In this document: positions 1-12,054 of the stretch, one piece after another | Position numbering within the stretch: position 1 is the stretch's first letter | Layout: the number at the start of each line of letters is the position of its first letter | Assembly (NCBI RefSeq): GCF_040412425.1 | Contig: NC_089753.1 | Span: 43,272,913-43,336,912, forward strand | Source: Macrobrachium rosenbergii | Lineage: Eukaryota; Arthropoda; Malacostraca; Decapoda; Palaemonidae | Reading direction: 5' to 3' | DNA: 64,000 nt | Notes under the pieces: generated by a model | What the model saw: the letters and a program-made list of their open reading frames with translations, nothing else | The model's database searches: none | Told to the model about the DNA's origin: nothing | Position numbers and translations under genes: made by a program

Positions 1-5
1 TTTAA

Positions 6-8
<3 letters not shown>

Positions 9-77
<69 letters not shown>
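9..77. repeat. (AT)n microsatellite
   Basis: Uninterrupted AT dinucleotide tract at the left edge of the window. Between it and the inverted-repeat element at 738 the sequence is AT-rich, and I see no convincing coding or RNA feature there. Confidence 0.95.
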
Positions 78-78
<1 letters not shown>

Positions 79-737
79 TGTACAAAATATAAGATCTAGT
101 CATTATGTCCTGAGGGTTTTTATAAAGTTTGTCATTCTTAACAGATGATATCATCGTCATTGACCTTAGTTGTTCCAATGTGGGAGAATATTAAATCAAT
201 CAATCAACCCTTCTCTATACCATATTTCTTTGTCCCCCCATTTTTTTTTTTTGTAATTGATGTACTATTTCGTTATAAGTTACAGTACATTACTGCACAT
301 ATCCTTTGATAAAATGTGGAAAAAGCGTAAACATAAAAAACAAAACAAAACAAAAAGCTCCAGTAAAGTCAAACACCAGCCTACCTCACTTCACCCATCC
401 TACACTGCATTCCCAATTTCCCACCCCACTCCCAGCCTGGGAAACTCCTTCCCTGCTCCACTTACCTTCCAGAACAACCCTTTATCTGCATCCAAGAAAA
501 CATATACAAATAAATTTCTTTTAGGTACTGGCCTACATATATTGATGGTAATGAGAAAGCTGGCAGTGTAGCCAAAAAATACAATGCTAGCTGGGTGCTT
601 TCCAAGATGTGTTTTATGCATGGCAGCTTGAAGAAAACCATACAAAAATATGGTGTAAATTATTACCAAGAATAATGGGCAAACATAATGACAGATCATA
701 AGTTGAGAAAATATAGAAACTTCGGTAAGAAAGTGGG

Positions 738-967
738 TACAGGCAGTCCCCTTCCGTTCTGACGGTGTGACGATAACCAAAAATCGCTGATAACTGAAAA
801 TCAGTGATTTTCGGTTATCAGCACCTTTGTTAAGTATGTATTGGCGCCAGTATCCAATGATCGGCGCTGATTTTTGGCGCCAAAAATTGCTGATTTTCGT
901 CGCTAGACAAGCCCCATAAAACCGGATTGCTGATAACTCAGCCTGCCAATAACCGGAGACTGCCTAC
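738..967. mobile_element. Short TIR element (MITE-like), copy 1
   Basis: The left end reads TACAGGCAGTCCCC and the right end CCGGAGACTGCCTAC, an imperfect inverted pair. The interior contains further palindromic words (TTGGCGCC, GATTTTCGGTTATC). The same terminal motif bounds the element at 58,335-58,691, so this is a dispersed family. There is no coding potential. A TA dinucleotide precedes the left end, which would fit a Tc1/mariner-type target. The right-end TA is degraded, so the boundary is approximate. Confidence 0.6.
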
Positions 968-1512
968 ATCCAAATTCCAAACAAAGAGAAAGTATATACT
1001 GGACTAGAATTCACATTGGCCATATGCAATTTACACACAGGTATTTAATGCAAAGTGGTGAAGGAAGGAAGGTACCACACTTTGATACCTGCTGGACAGA
1101 CATCTCAGTGAGGCATCTTTTTAACAATGTACATATTTTAACAGAGAAGGAAGGGCAAGTTATCGTAATGCAGTGCTGTAAATAAATTATTAGAGCAAAG
1201 TCCTGTAAACAAAATTTATGTGATTTTTGAAAGAAGTAGGATTTTGCCACTTGGTGTAATCAAATGGGTAATGTTTCTAGAAACAATTTTAGTTTTTAAA
1301 ACACTTTTACGGAACAGCACTGTATGGCCTTGTTACTCAAATAAACTGAAGGAAGTACAGTAACTTTGAAAAGAAGTAGAATTTATGCTTAGTTTGTGAT
1401 CAGGCTGATAAATGACAGATCATTTTAGAAAAATTTATTGCATGATGTTAAAAACTTAATGCTATTAAAAACACATGGAATGGCCTTCTTGCTAAGCTTA
1501 AATTCAGTAATC

Positions 1513-1514
<2 letters not shown>
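968..1514. other. Non-coding stretch with a dispersed repeat fragment
   Basis: No exon recognised. About 1,036-1,110 resembles 43,587-43,740: both share ATGCAAAGTGG(T/A)GAAGGAAG followed by a GTGAGG(C/T)A motif. This suggests two decayed copies of one interspersed repeat. The remainder is AT-rich. Confidence 0.4.

Positions 1515-1590
<76 letters not shown>
1515..1590. repeat. (CT)n microsatellite
   Basis: About 38 CT units directly upstream of the exon at 1,706, in what would be its upstream intron. Confidence 0.95.
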
Positions 1591-1597
<7 letters not shown>

Positions 1598-1705
1598 TGT
1601 ATTAGTGGAATTTGCCATTATTATAAACTATCTTTCATGCGAATCAGTCAGGCTGATAAGCATATAATATAATTCAGTAGTGATTTTTGTTTTTCTTAAT
1701 TTCAG

Positions 1706-2567
1706 AACTGCAGATGAATCTTTAAATTCAAGACAAAATAATCAGAGGGGACTGAAGCTAGATAAAAATCTACTATCAGGAGATGCCTTGAGAAAAGGTT
1801 TTAAACTGGGCAAAGAACAGATGCAGCCTCCAAACATATCTCAAAAACCAGATTTCCGTACCACTCGGTCGCCAGCCCTACCTCCATGTCGAGGTCATAT
1901 AGAGGATTTGGTAAGTGAGTCAGAGGAATCAGCGAGTAATTTTGTTTTGCTGAAGCCAGAAGGAACTGCTAGCTCATTTGTAGCATTTACAGGACCCATC
2001 CATTATCAGGAGACCAAAAGATATCCTATCAGAAGTGTAGATGGAACCACATTCAGGTCCTTAACTCCAGAAGAAACCATGAAATCAGAACTGTCAGACT
2101 TTGCAAAGACATCATCAGCATCATCATCGTTATCCCAAGTAAGTGTACATACTTCCTCTTCAGAACTGAGGAAAGCTGATGACCGTACTAAGCCTGACAA
2201 GACTGTATCAGCAGAAGGCCAAGCAAATAAAGCAAGCTTTGATATGGCTCAGCCAACACATTCACGGGAGCAACACAGAGTAGTTATTGAAACACCAAGT
2301 TTGCCTAAAGATACCACTTTGGCTCCAGAATTGCCAGGTGAAGGCAGCAGCAGAGACCAAAGGATACAAATGGAGGAGCATCACGGTTCTAAAGGAAATT
2401 CAAGCCAGTCATCATCTAGTCCAGTTCGATCAAGGAAGAATTCAAGTGAATCCATTACCTCAATCCCTGATATGGCAGAAATACTTCAGAGATTTGGCTT
2501 AGACTGGGCAAAGAATGTGATTCATAAGACTGATAAAACTGGGGAGCATTCATCATCTGGTAATTAG
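1706..2567 (+). CDS. Ser-rich protein of unknown function, large (probably last) exon
   Basis: An open frame runs through a plausible 3' splice site (TTTTTCTTAATTTCAG, ending at 1,705) to a TAG at 2,565-2,567, about 287 codons. The upstream ATG at 1,680 lies in the pyrimidine tract, so it is probably intronic and the true N-terminus lies off the window or was not seen. The protein is hydrophilic and Ser/Thr/Glu-rich, with an acidic patch (VSESEESAS), several Ser runs and basic-Ser patches (VRSRKNSSES) of the type seen in phosphorylated or disordered proteins. Near the C-terminus is one ordered-looking amphipathic segment, PDMAEILQRFGLDWAKNVI. No signal peptide or membrane segment is visible. 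A GT at 2,560 (CTGGTAATT) could be a donor, in which case translation would continue into another exon. I do not recognise the family. Composition, length and the clean acceptor make a real host exon likely. Confidence 0.6.
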
Positions 2568-2781
2568 TACTTTACTGTATTATTTCCATTGGTAACTTTT
2601 TATATAAGACACGTCATTTTTAAGATTCACATGTGAAAAGCAACTAAGTGGTGCTTAATGTATCCATTGTACATTTGTATACTTTTAGGGTGTTCAGTTA
2701 TTTTGTCTGTGATGAGTATTCCTTTAGAAGTAGAATCATATATTAAAAGATAGTAATAATATATTTATTATGTAAAGCAAC

Positions 2782-2787
2782 AATAAA
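2782..2787 (+). promoter_or_regulatory. Candidate polyadenylation signal
   Basis: AATAAA lies about 215 bp after the TAG of the Ser-rich exon, on the same strand, in AT-rich sequence. This is compatible with that exon being 3'-terminal. The hexamer is common by chance here, so the call is weak. Confidence 0.35.
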
Positions 2788-5438
2788 GTTTAAATGATTT
2801 TGTTTATTAATTTTTGTCACATATCAACTACAGTGCATATTCATTATTGCTGTATATGCTATAATTTTCTTCCATGTATACTGAAAATGGCAAACCATTG
2901 TTTTCCAAGTATCTTACTGATGTCTGACAAATTAGTGAGCCTAGGGAGTATCATTTCTTCTGTTACTAATACCTTGTCTTATATGTCACTGTGAGTGGAT
3001 GTCAACCTTGGCTTTGTTGTTGTTGACTAGCGTGAAAGAAAAGTTCCATTATCCTATTCATAATACAGTATTGTATTGTTTGATGCTTTCATTTTGTCTC
3101 TGAGAAGGCATTGGGTTTTGCCAAGTCCAGTTTTGGGGTATATGAAATAAACAGGAACCGGTAGAACTATAACCTTTGGTAGACCCTTTTCTGATATGGA
3201 GAAAAGTAGAGAGATGTTTGAAGGGAGTCACTTCAGTTCCTAGGGATTTCAAGACCAGAAAAGGTACTGAGATAACCTGCAGTTATTGGCCATCAGTCCA
3301 TATGTCTGTCTGATTTTTGCCATACCACAAAGCCTGGGATAATTTCAACATACATACCACTGCGAACACCTCTTGAGATAACCGTAGTCCTTGAACACAA
3401 TCAGTTTTCACTTAGATGTGCCTTAATATCTCTTGATTTTGGATTGGGAGTGCTTTTGGAGATCTGCAAAGTTACTGATGACATCAGCATTCTGGTTCGA
3501 GCTTTAACTCTTGATTGTATGTCTAATTCATTAAAAATGATGAACACTGCATTGTGGAACTTGATTATAACTTCAGTTGCTGCAGTGCAGAATGCCATCA
3601 TTATATAGTGCAGTACTCAAAAAGAGCAATGTAAAGGTTACTCTCATAGCCTACCAAGTTAGGAGTTTGACATCCTTTGTCAGGGGACATTAAACTGTTA
3701 GGAAATAGGCTTCTTAATCCAGACTTAACATTTAAATCAAATATTTTTCAGATATGAGTACATTGTACAGCAAATGGATATAGTGAATTTGGTCATTCTT
3801 TCACTACAATATCTTCAGTTAGAGCATTATTTTGGAGTAAGAAGTATAATAAAGTTCAGATTGAGAAAGGGTAGCCATTTCTTTATTTACATTAAAAACA
3901 AAAAGTATTTTAATAATGCATAAACATATGAATCACAATGATTACCAAAGCTGCAGAAGATAAGTAGTAACTATGAGATGTCAGTGAACCTGTGGGCAAA
4001 AAACTTTTCATTAGATATTCTGTTTTAGTTTGTCGCCTCTTCCACTATAGCATTTGAAATTAGATACACCTTTAGAAGACCTTACTTTTTGACAAATTCT
4101 ATATCATAGATCCAAAATGACTTAGTTCTGCCACCCTTGAGTCATGATAGGGAACCCATAGAGGCACCTCTAAGAAATAGGTGGTTCCATGAACTGCAGA
4201 CTAAAGTATTCCAGCTTCATGTATGTTAACCTCTCCTTTTAATGTAAAGTAATTTGGTTTGGGGCTATGCTTTCCTTCTTATAATCTCTGTATTATTGCA
4301 CACCACATAAATTTTAGTGCGTTGAAAGTCCTAGTTTTTTCTATTCTCTCCATAGCTCTTTAACACTACATAGTAATCAGTTTCAGGCTTAGCAGCAGTC
4401 ATGACCAACACAAAGTATTCAATTTTAGCTGTACTCTTACCAAGAGCGCACAGTATAATGTACTCAGATAACTTTTTAGCAGTTTTTTGCTTTGCAGCTT
4501 GCTACTCTCTCCCTTGAGGATATGATGCGTTTATATACCAATTAGTGTGTTACAATTTTTCTGGAGCTAAGTTTCCACTTTGTGATGTTTAATCTGGAGT
4601 TTCAAGATGTATCTTGTGAAGTGTCTTACTGCATACTTAACATGTCCTTTTATTAACTTTCATATAAGAAAAATTTTCTTTCTTAGGTCAAAAGAAGTGA
4701 ATGCAATTTAAGATCACCTGAACAGAGAAGACTGAAAATTATAGTATTCAGTTTTACAAGAAAGTCATGTTTGTTCTGCAGTACACTATCTTCTGTGATT
4801 GCAAGATGAATGGATAGCACTAGAAAACAGACTCAGGCACAGGTAAATAGTTTTGATGTTTATGGTTAGAAATTTGCATTCACCCCGGTTACAGTTCTTT
4901 GAGTAGTGTTGGGGAAAATTTTCTTATCCACCTTTTTAATTCACCACTGACAATTTTTTCCTTTCACGTAGCCTTATTCACTCTTTTTTTCTAGTAACAC
5001 CTCCACGTAATGAACATCGCTTCTGAATTTATATATTTTTTGTCATGCTGCTATTTTGGACATGATATATTTTTAGATAAATCTCTTAAATTGAATGTTA
5101 AGTGTATAGTGGAGGTTAGTTTAGGTTGGCTATAAGATATCTAAAAAATATTCAATGCAGGCTATAACATAGAGCTCTGTTACCTAATGGACTTTGTCAC
5201 TTATCATAAAGCCAGACCCCAAAGTATCTGTTTAAGCTGAAGTGCTAGTTTTAGATTATTTTCTCTGTATCACTACTTTTTACAGCAAAGTAACCAATAA
5301 AAATTGACACTGATTTCTGATTCATGTATGATAGGGTTACATAATAATATGTTAGCATTTTGCATATCAGCCTTTCAAATTAAAATAGTACTTATAATTA
5401 AAATAGTAAAATTAAAATAGTACTTATAATTGCAAAAA
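2788..5438. other. AT-rich non-coding stretch
   Basis: Only short scattered frames. I found no exon with credible splice sites and no RNA gene. A short direct duplication, AAAATAGTACTTATAATT, occurs at about 5,385 and 5,415. Confidence 0.5.
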
Positions 5439-5900
5439 TGGAGAGAAGTAGCTGGAGTTGTTTTAGACAAGAAAATGCCATTAAGACTCAAAATGAAGAT
5501 TTTTAAGACAGTTATCAGGCCCATACTATTATATGGGGGAAAAACTTAGGTACTTAAGAGGAAAGAGGAGGGACTGTTGGAAAGAACTGAGATGAGGATG
5601 GTGAGAGGGATTGCTGGAGTATTACTACTGGAAAGGAGGGAGAGTCAAGATATAAGAAGAATGTGTGGTATATGTAATGTAAAGGAGAAGGCTAGGTAAG
5701 CTCGTCTGAGATAATATGGCCATGTAATAAGAAGAGAGGAGGTGGAACCAATCAAGAAAGCTAAGAACATTCCAGTGATGGGGGAGGAGTGTGGAGCGTC
5801 GGCGGATCAGATGGACAGATGTGGTGGGGAGGGATATGGTTGAGCTGGGACTGGGGGAAGAAGATGCAAGGAACAGAAATAGATAGAGAAAGTTGACTCC
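5439..5900 (+). pseudogene. Non-LTR retrotransposon reverse-transcriptase C-terminus, decayed
   Basis: Starting at TGG 5,439, the reading WREVAGVVLDKKMPLRLK is followed by KIFKTVIRPILLYGGKT. These match the conserved block after the RT palm in endonuclease/reverse-transcriptase LINEs (typically '...RMP.KLKGK.Y+TVVRP.LYG.E.W'). Further matches are EMRMVRGIAG and RRMCGICNVKEKAR, then YGHVIRREE, the usual 'RL+WYGHV.RR' tail. In-frame stops (after GGKT, after KEKAR, after ARLR) show it is dead. No 5' part is present, so this is a 5'-truncated insertion. Exact clade cannot be set from this fragment. Confidence 0.75.
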
Positions 5901-5959
5901 AGCAGCCGACCCTGCTATACAGTGGGACTGATACAGTCGAAAGAAGAAGATATTGTTCT

Positions 5960-7737
5960 CTTCTTCAGTAAACTGTGTAATAGAGAATAAATAAATGAAA
6001 GGAAAATGTTGATGAATGTTTTATAATAAAAAAAAAAAGGATAAGCTCTCTTGGTGGTTCTTGTGGTGTTAATGAATATGGGTTTTGGAAGAAGTCCAGC
6101 TAATATCTCCTAAAGAGAAGTCATTAAACATTTTTTATAGCAAAAAAATAAGAAGGTTGAGCTTAACCATGAAGAAAGTGATAGGCCTGCTTCCTAAAGT
6201 GTAAGCACAGTGTAACTAAGGTATACTTTACATTTTTAGGACTTGTGCTTTAAAAAATGTATACAGTATATACTTTGTGTAGATGCTTTCTTGTGTTATT
6301 TTTTATTTAATTTTAATTTTTACATGCAGTTCAGTGATGACTGATAAGAAAAATTGCAATTAGCACAGTCTTTCAGCATCACAGCGGAATGTGAATGTTG
6401 TTGAATCTGACTTCACTCCTTTGTCAATATGACTAGGATTTAAATACCAGGTCAGTAGCCTAAGCAAAATTTGGCACAACTGTATTTGAAATTTAGGGTC
6501 CCCTTTGACTGTGTTGGAGAGTTTTCTATTTTAGACTGCCAAGTAATATTTATTTCATCTTTTATGGCGATGGTATTTTTTCAAGCAACATTTTATACAG
6601 TCCCAGTGTTGTAAAGATCTTTTTAAATTTATAATCTTTATAAATAATTCTTACCATTCAGCTTAGACTAACCCAGCATAACTCAATCAAATCTTTATGA
6701 ATTTTGTGCTTCCCATTCAAGGATTTTGTATTTAGTTACAGTACAGTTCATGGATTCCAGTCCTATATTCACAGACCTTATACTGTAAACCTTATTTGCA
6801 TTGACAGGCCTTTCATCATAAACGTTTATGTAGGATATTTTCTTAATATACTGTACTGGGAACCAAAAAAATGCGTTATGTACAGTACACACTGATGCAT
6901 GCACATACATCCCACACATAGAAAGATGGTAGAAACAAAATTATGCATACAGAGTTCAATTTAATGCTGATTGTATTTGCCATGAAGTTTGTTTCTTTCT
7001 CAGCTTGTTATAAGAAAAAAAGTGAGAGAGGGAGGGAACTGGTTTTTTGTGGAGAAGGTATTTTTTGGGGCTTTGTCACTAGAAAGCTCCCAATGACTAT
7101 TACAACCCAGATTCTTGAAGTTCATTGAAAACAGTTCATACTGCATACATTTTTCCCTTGTTATTTCAATTTATACTGTATTCTGTTAAAGTCCCAATGT
7201 GAAAAACACTAAAATTGCACATTAACCTTTACATATTTAGAGACTCATCATGAGTTTGTGATATGCCTCGTCAATCCCCAGGTGAATTTTTGTAGCAGAC
7301 GTCCCACTTAGGCGTATGGTTTTCATATTAAGTTCCTATTTGAATTTATGTCATGTTTCTAAGGACTGAATTTCCTCATATTCCCATATACTGTAGTGTT
7401 TGAATTGAGGCTGATAAGAAAACATGCCTCTCCTTCATTGGAAGCAAGGTTATAAGTCAGAAAACTAAGACAGAAAGAAATCTAAAGTCTAGCAGTAGTA
7501 GGAAAGAATTACATACTGAACTGTGTAATCTTAGAATTACCAGAGAGGTGGAACTTTCCGCTTAAAGTCAACAAACCAGTGACTGAAATCGTTCCTGTAA
7601 AGAGAGAGAGAAAGAAGCCTTCTTGTGGTAGAGAGAAAGAGAATCAAGAGATGAGATAGAAAGAATTTTATTCCCACCATACGTGTTAAACATATGGTGC
7701 AGAGAAAAACATGAATATAAAAATCTAGCTACTGTAC
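5960..7737. other. AT-rich non-coding stretch
   Basis: No gene recognised. This lies downstream (minus strand) of the last Beat-like exon I could place, and would be expected to hold that gene's C-terminal exon(s) and 3' UTR. None could be identified with confidence. Several TACTGTA/TACAGTA words occur here, as throughout the window. Confidence 0.4.
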
Positions 7738-7978
7738 CTGTTCCTTTGAGCAACACCTTGATGCTGTTGTACTCTGGCTCCTTAGGGAAAGTAATTATTG
7801 ATTTTGCATTAGTGTGCAAAGGAATTCCTCCTACATTAGCAATGCAAGTAAGGTTTAATTTTGTGTCCTTATTGTCACCACTCCAGCTCAAGAGCCTCCT
7901 TTGTGAAGATGAAACTCTTGTTGACCTTTCGTGTGCAGGAGGCAACATGAGAATTGAAGGCTTACTCTCATAGTCTCT
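7738..7978 (-). CDS. Beat-like exon (Ig2, C-terminal half)
   Basis: Encodes the second Ig2 cysteine (KLNLTCIANV) and a following strand. I chose the acceptor CAACAAAG at 7,979 because it keeps phase 0 and follows a CT-rich tract. An in-frame alternative lies 15 bp downstream. The donor GTACAG at 7,737 leaves phase 1, so at least one more exon must follow. Confidence 0.6.
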
Positions 7979-10900
7979 CTTGTTGCGGGATATAGAAAAA
8001 GAGAACGAGGAAAAAGAAGATGGTTGTAAGCCAGGAAGAACAGTACTTCTTGTGGACCATCTTATGTTTCTTCTGTTGCTTTCGTAGGAATGTCTCTGAA
8101 GATTGTGATATGAGTCATCATCTGCTGATAATGTTATTTGGGGGTTGTGGGATTCCTTTTTTTCATGAAGGAACTTCTGGATATTGCTGGCTGATAGTGG
8201 TACAATTAAGGTTGAAGAAGAGTTCCAGAGGTTCTCTGTAGTTTCCTTTTGAGGAACATGCTGTATAATCCATTCATTTTCCTGAAAATATTAGAAAGAG
8301 TGAATGAAAGCCTATTCATTACAGCATGTTACCTTAAGTGCTTCCACACTATAGTAGAGCGTATCATAAACACATGTCAGCACCTTCTTGTATCCATGTC
8401 ACAAACAGGTTGGAAACAAGTCAGTGACTGTGAGTGGAGAGCAAATCTGGCAAATGACAGATGATTGTATGAAGCACAACTGCTAATAAGGTGTTTGTCA
8501 TGTACAGTATGTCTTAATGTAAGTGCAAGACAGTTATGTTTGCTGCATGCGAGATCTGTAATGAGCGCAGGAAAGCTCAGTCAAGTGGATGCGTTCCGTT
8601 CAAAGCTATTGCAAGATGGTGCATCATGTTAAAATGTACAAGTATGACCAATTATTATGGTGATAGTAATGAATCTGACACACAGGCTTTGATCCTGTAA
8701 GTTTTACCTCATGTATGTAGGATATGATTCCTTGTTACGATGCTCATATGTTTGTTATGATCCTTTATCACACGCTTATGTATTTTGTATACTCTTCTAC
8801 GTCCTCTCAACATGTAGCTGAGCAATAAACCAAAGCAAAGAAGATATCGCTTTATTATTGCTCTTCATTCTTGGCCCTCTGTGATGAAGAATGGGACGGT
8901 CAAACATATGTTTAAATACCATCTTTACACTACCACAGGTAAGAGGAAACAACAAATGTATTTGTGACATATAACACCCAAAATGGAGATGTCATAACAG
9001 TGTTGACTTCTACTCAGACTGTTTTTATGTGTGTGTGATAAATTGGCAACGTGTGTTTTTGACATGTTTTACTGCAGTATCAAAATATGTGAGGCTTTTG
9101 ATTTTACTTAAATAGCATGTAACATGGTACAGTACTTCATTTACCAAAATTCAAGTTATTTGCCAAATGGGAGTCATTCCTGATGTAAATAAAGCAGTAG
9201 GTATTGTTGTACTGTAATACCTTCAAAGTGTACACAGAAAAAATGGAAAACCAGGACCTTAAAATAGAGATATAGCACAAGAATCAAATGATCTGTGACA
9301 CATATATGAAGTAAATTGCATACCAGTACAATCATAATTACAGTAATATTAATGAGGAATATGAAGTAATTATTACTTCTGCTTTGGAAAAGTAAAATAG
9401 ATTCCATGAATATTCTTCCTGTAGAAAGGAGTACATGGGGTTATCAGGAATGTGGAATTTTATCTTACATAGATGACACTCAAGAAAAAGAAATCCACTG
9501 TGTTATAGCAGAGATCAATACCTGAACATGGTAGTCATTAATCCAGAATGAGAAATTTGCAGGAGGACGTGACCCAGCCACATGACAGTGTGCATGGAGC
9601 TTTTGCTCTACGTGGTAAACACTTAATACTCCACGCCAGTTAGGACCTGATATGGGAACCTCTGCAAGGAAATAACTATCATCAATTTCTGTGACTTAAG
9701 ATAAGCTGTTACTGTTACTACTCTAGTGATGATGAAAATATCTGAAAATTTATTTGGTGTGAAACCAAAAGATGATAATGAATAAATGAATACGGTGTTG
9801 AAATTTTTTAATAAAAGGATCCTGTCTTACTGAGTATCAGTTATGCATGCGAAATATATTGCTACTATTTTAAAGGCATTATTCACCAAGTAACTGAGCT
9901 CCCTGGTTTTGGAGTTGAGTAGTCAAAGCTATTTTTATATATGGAATCGCTTCTGACATTTAATGAATGCAAGTTCTCACAAGAAGAGGAGTTGATATGC
10001 ATGATACAGTACTTATAAAAGTGTTTACCCGAAGCATTGCAAACGGTGTGCCAGATATACAGAGGCTTTCACCTTTGGAGAGATAAATAGATTGTCACCT
10101 CCAGAAATTTAAGAAAAGACAACAGTACCTCTAATTAAGATCTCTGTAAAAGAGGGTACTTTTTGTTATAAATGAGGAAAAGGAGGGAAGCAGTCATTAA
10201 GTATAGCAGAAAGTTCATTTAATCATTCATTCAGAGAGATTCATGTTTTGAAGTTTATGACCTGAAGCTAGTGTGTACCGTATATGGAATTTTAGTATTT
10301 GGAGATGGTAGGCATTTTTCGCTTGACTGCAATAGGTTTTACAACTGTTTTAACTATACAGTATTTGAATAATGACAGAGATACGATTTTGGCCTCACCT
10401 ATGACACTGATGCTTACTGATCTGGCGCTGGAGAGAAAGTAAGGTTTGTCGCTCATTGCTTCACAGGTGTATGTTCCAGATGTTGCAGAGCTGGCATTGG
10501 TTAGGCTCACGGAGTACTCATCTGATGTACTCAGCTTTGTGAAAGAAGAATTAAATAATTTTTCTTAGTAAATATATATATTTATACACATATAATATAT
10601 ATGTATATATATATTATGTATGATGGTCTTCCTGCCTTGACCGGGATTCGAACATATGCCATCTTTGTTAGTATTCGAGGTCTCACCATATACTGTATAC
10701 TTCCCTTTGGGTGTAAGTCATTCCTAAAGTAAACTGGATTCAATATTATGGGCTCTCTGTGGCATAATATTTGAAGGTATAAAAATGTTAACAAACTATC
10801 ACAATACATATACTGTATAGAGATTGAGATGAAGTTACAAAACTAGATGAAGAAGATACAAAATTGGAATGCTGTATTAAATGAGTAATTGATTTGGCCT

Positions 10901-12054
10901 CCCAAAGTTATGGTAAGCCATACGCTCAGTGTATGCAAGATTTAAATAGGGTATGGATGGCTAGGTGGTTAGGCAGGTTACATTTTAAAATATAGGAACA
11001 TTTTTAAAATATAATATATGAATAGGATGATGATGAAATGAGTTGGGAAAAGAGCAGATGAAATGCAAGAGGACAGCTTGTACATAGTAAGGTTGTAGAT
11101 AATAAAATGTTATTTGGTGTTTCGAGATCAAGTTGTAGATATACTGGTTATGATTCTGATTGTTTTCAGACGGAGAGAGCTGAATGAATCCAAAACAGTA
11201 AACTGAATGTGAACAATACCAAAAAGTATGATAGTAAAATTGGGTGGCTGGGAGGATTTAGTGCTAAAAGACAGTATGTACAGCAATAAAGTTCCAGGGG
11301 ATGATTTAGGCAAGTACTTTATTTGGTAACTGGTATAGGTAGTAAATAGATGTGGTAAAACAGGCATAAGAAGATATGTGTAAGTGGTGCAACGAAAGAA
11401 GCTAGTGTATGTGTTATAAACGAAAAGAGTTAGAAGTCACGGAAATGTAAAAAACCTTACTAATATGCAGGTGAGCTGTTTTGGTATAATTATTATTTTT
11501 TTATTTTGTAGAGTTGATAGTTTATGGAAAGGCTGCACAGTTTAAAAATCTTAGGCTGAAAAGGTAAAAAACCTAGAAAATGCTGGTTTGATAGAATGTC
11601 AGAAATAGAAAGAAAGGTCATTATTATCAGTGACGTGTAGGAGTGCCTGGAGAATAGAGGTGAATGGTGTATTTTATGAAAGAAGGATGACTTATTGCTG
11701 ATAAAGCTTTAGGAAGTTTATTTACATACACAAAGGTAATCCTGGTTCAGCAGTTTTATAAAATATTTGTGGCCATAACGCTTTTTAATGAAAACTTATT
11801 AATCTTTGCCACTGGCTAATGTCATTAGAATACTTTCCCATGACTTACCACCACATTTACACCCTCCAGAGGGAACGAGATCTTATTCCTACGTGGCACA
11901 AGGGTGATGGCAAAGAACTGGTGCCCGTCTTTGCACCACCGCAGAGAGTAGAGGGGAGGCCCGCTTCCCGCTGACCAAAGGCATTCAAGTTTGACTGTTT
12001 GTCCCGCCAGTACTGGATCGGAGGCGCTCACTCGTTGAACGACAACGCATAGAC
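7738..12054 (-). CDS. Beaten path (Beat)-like protein with two Ig domains, partial gene
   Basis: Four exons are joined on the minus strand: 12,054-11,849, 10,534-10,399, 9,661-9,522 and 7,978-7,738 (723 nt). Intron phases 0, 1 and 0 agree at each junction, and donors are GTAAGT, GTGAGG, GTATTG and GTACAG. Domain 1 has VKLEC, then LYSLRWCKDGHQFFA, FPLEGVNVV and TYTCEAM. Domain 2 has PISGPNWRGVLSV, HAHCHVAG, PPANFSFWIND and LNLTCIANVG. The tandem Ig pair with an 'LYS-+W-KDG-+FF' block followed by 'PPA-+-W-IN' is characteristic of arthropod Beat proteins, the neural ligands of Sidestep-family receptors in axon guidance. It should be secreted or membrane-anchored. An extra Cys replaces the usual Tyr in W(Y)KDG. 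The signal-peptide exon (upstream of 12,054, phase 1) and the C-terminus were not found. The Gypsy element at 12,557 lies just upstream, in the 5' flank or first intron. Exon 4's start is the least certain. Confidence 0.72.
9522..9661 (-). CDS. Beat-like exon (Ig2, N-terminal half)
   Basis: Acceptor TTATTTCCTTGCAG and donor GTATTG. It encodes PISGPNWRG, the first Ig2 cysteine (HAHCHV) and FSFWINDYHVQ. Phase 1 in, phase 0 out, matching its neighbours. Confidence 0.75.
10399..10534 (-). CDS. Beat-like exon (Ig1, C-terminal half)
   Basis: Acceptor TTCTTCTTTCACAAAG and donor GTGAGG. It encodes DEYSVSLTNASSATSGTYTC, carrying the second Ig1 cysteine. Phase 0 in, phase 1 out. Confidence 0.75.
10612..10720 (-). 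mobile_element. tRNA-derived SINE fragment (candidate)
   Basis: On the minus strand the motif TGTTCGAATCCCGG fits an RNA polymerase III B box (GGTTCGANTCC), followed by GTCAAGGCAGGAAGACC. A matching A box is not clear, so this is a fragment or a diverged copy. It lies in the intron between Beat-like exons 1 and 2, next to an AT-rich tract. Confidence 0.4.
11849..12054 (-). CDS. Beat-like exon (Ig1, N-terminal half)
   Basis: Acceptor TTCTAG and donor GTAAGTC. It encodes the first Ig Cys (VKLEC) and the diagnostic RWCKDGHQFF strand. It enters in phase 1 and leaves in phase 0. Confidence 0.75.

Noticed and set aside
400..780. 126-residue minus-strand frame
   Set aside because: It runs into the MITE at 738 and has no motif, splice evidence or composition typical of protein.
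2560..2561. GT donor at the end of the Ser-rich exon
   Set aside because: Possible, but the TAG five bases on and the AATAAA at 2,782 make a terminal exon equally good. Kept only as an alternative.
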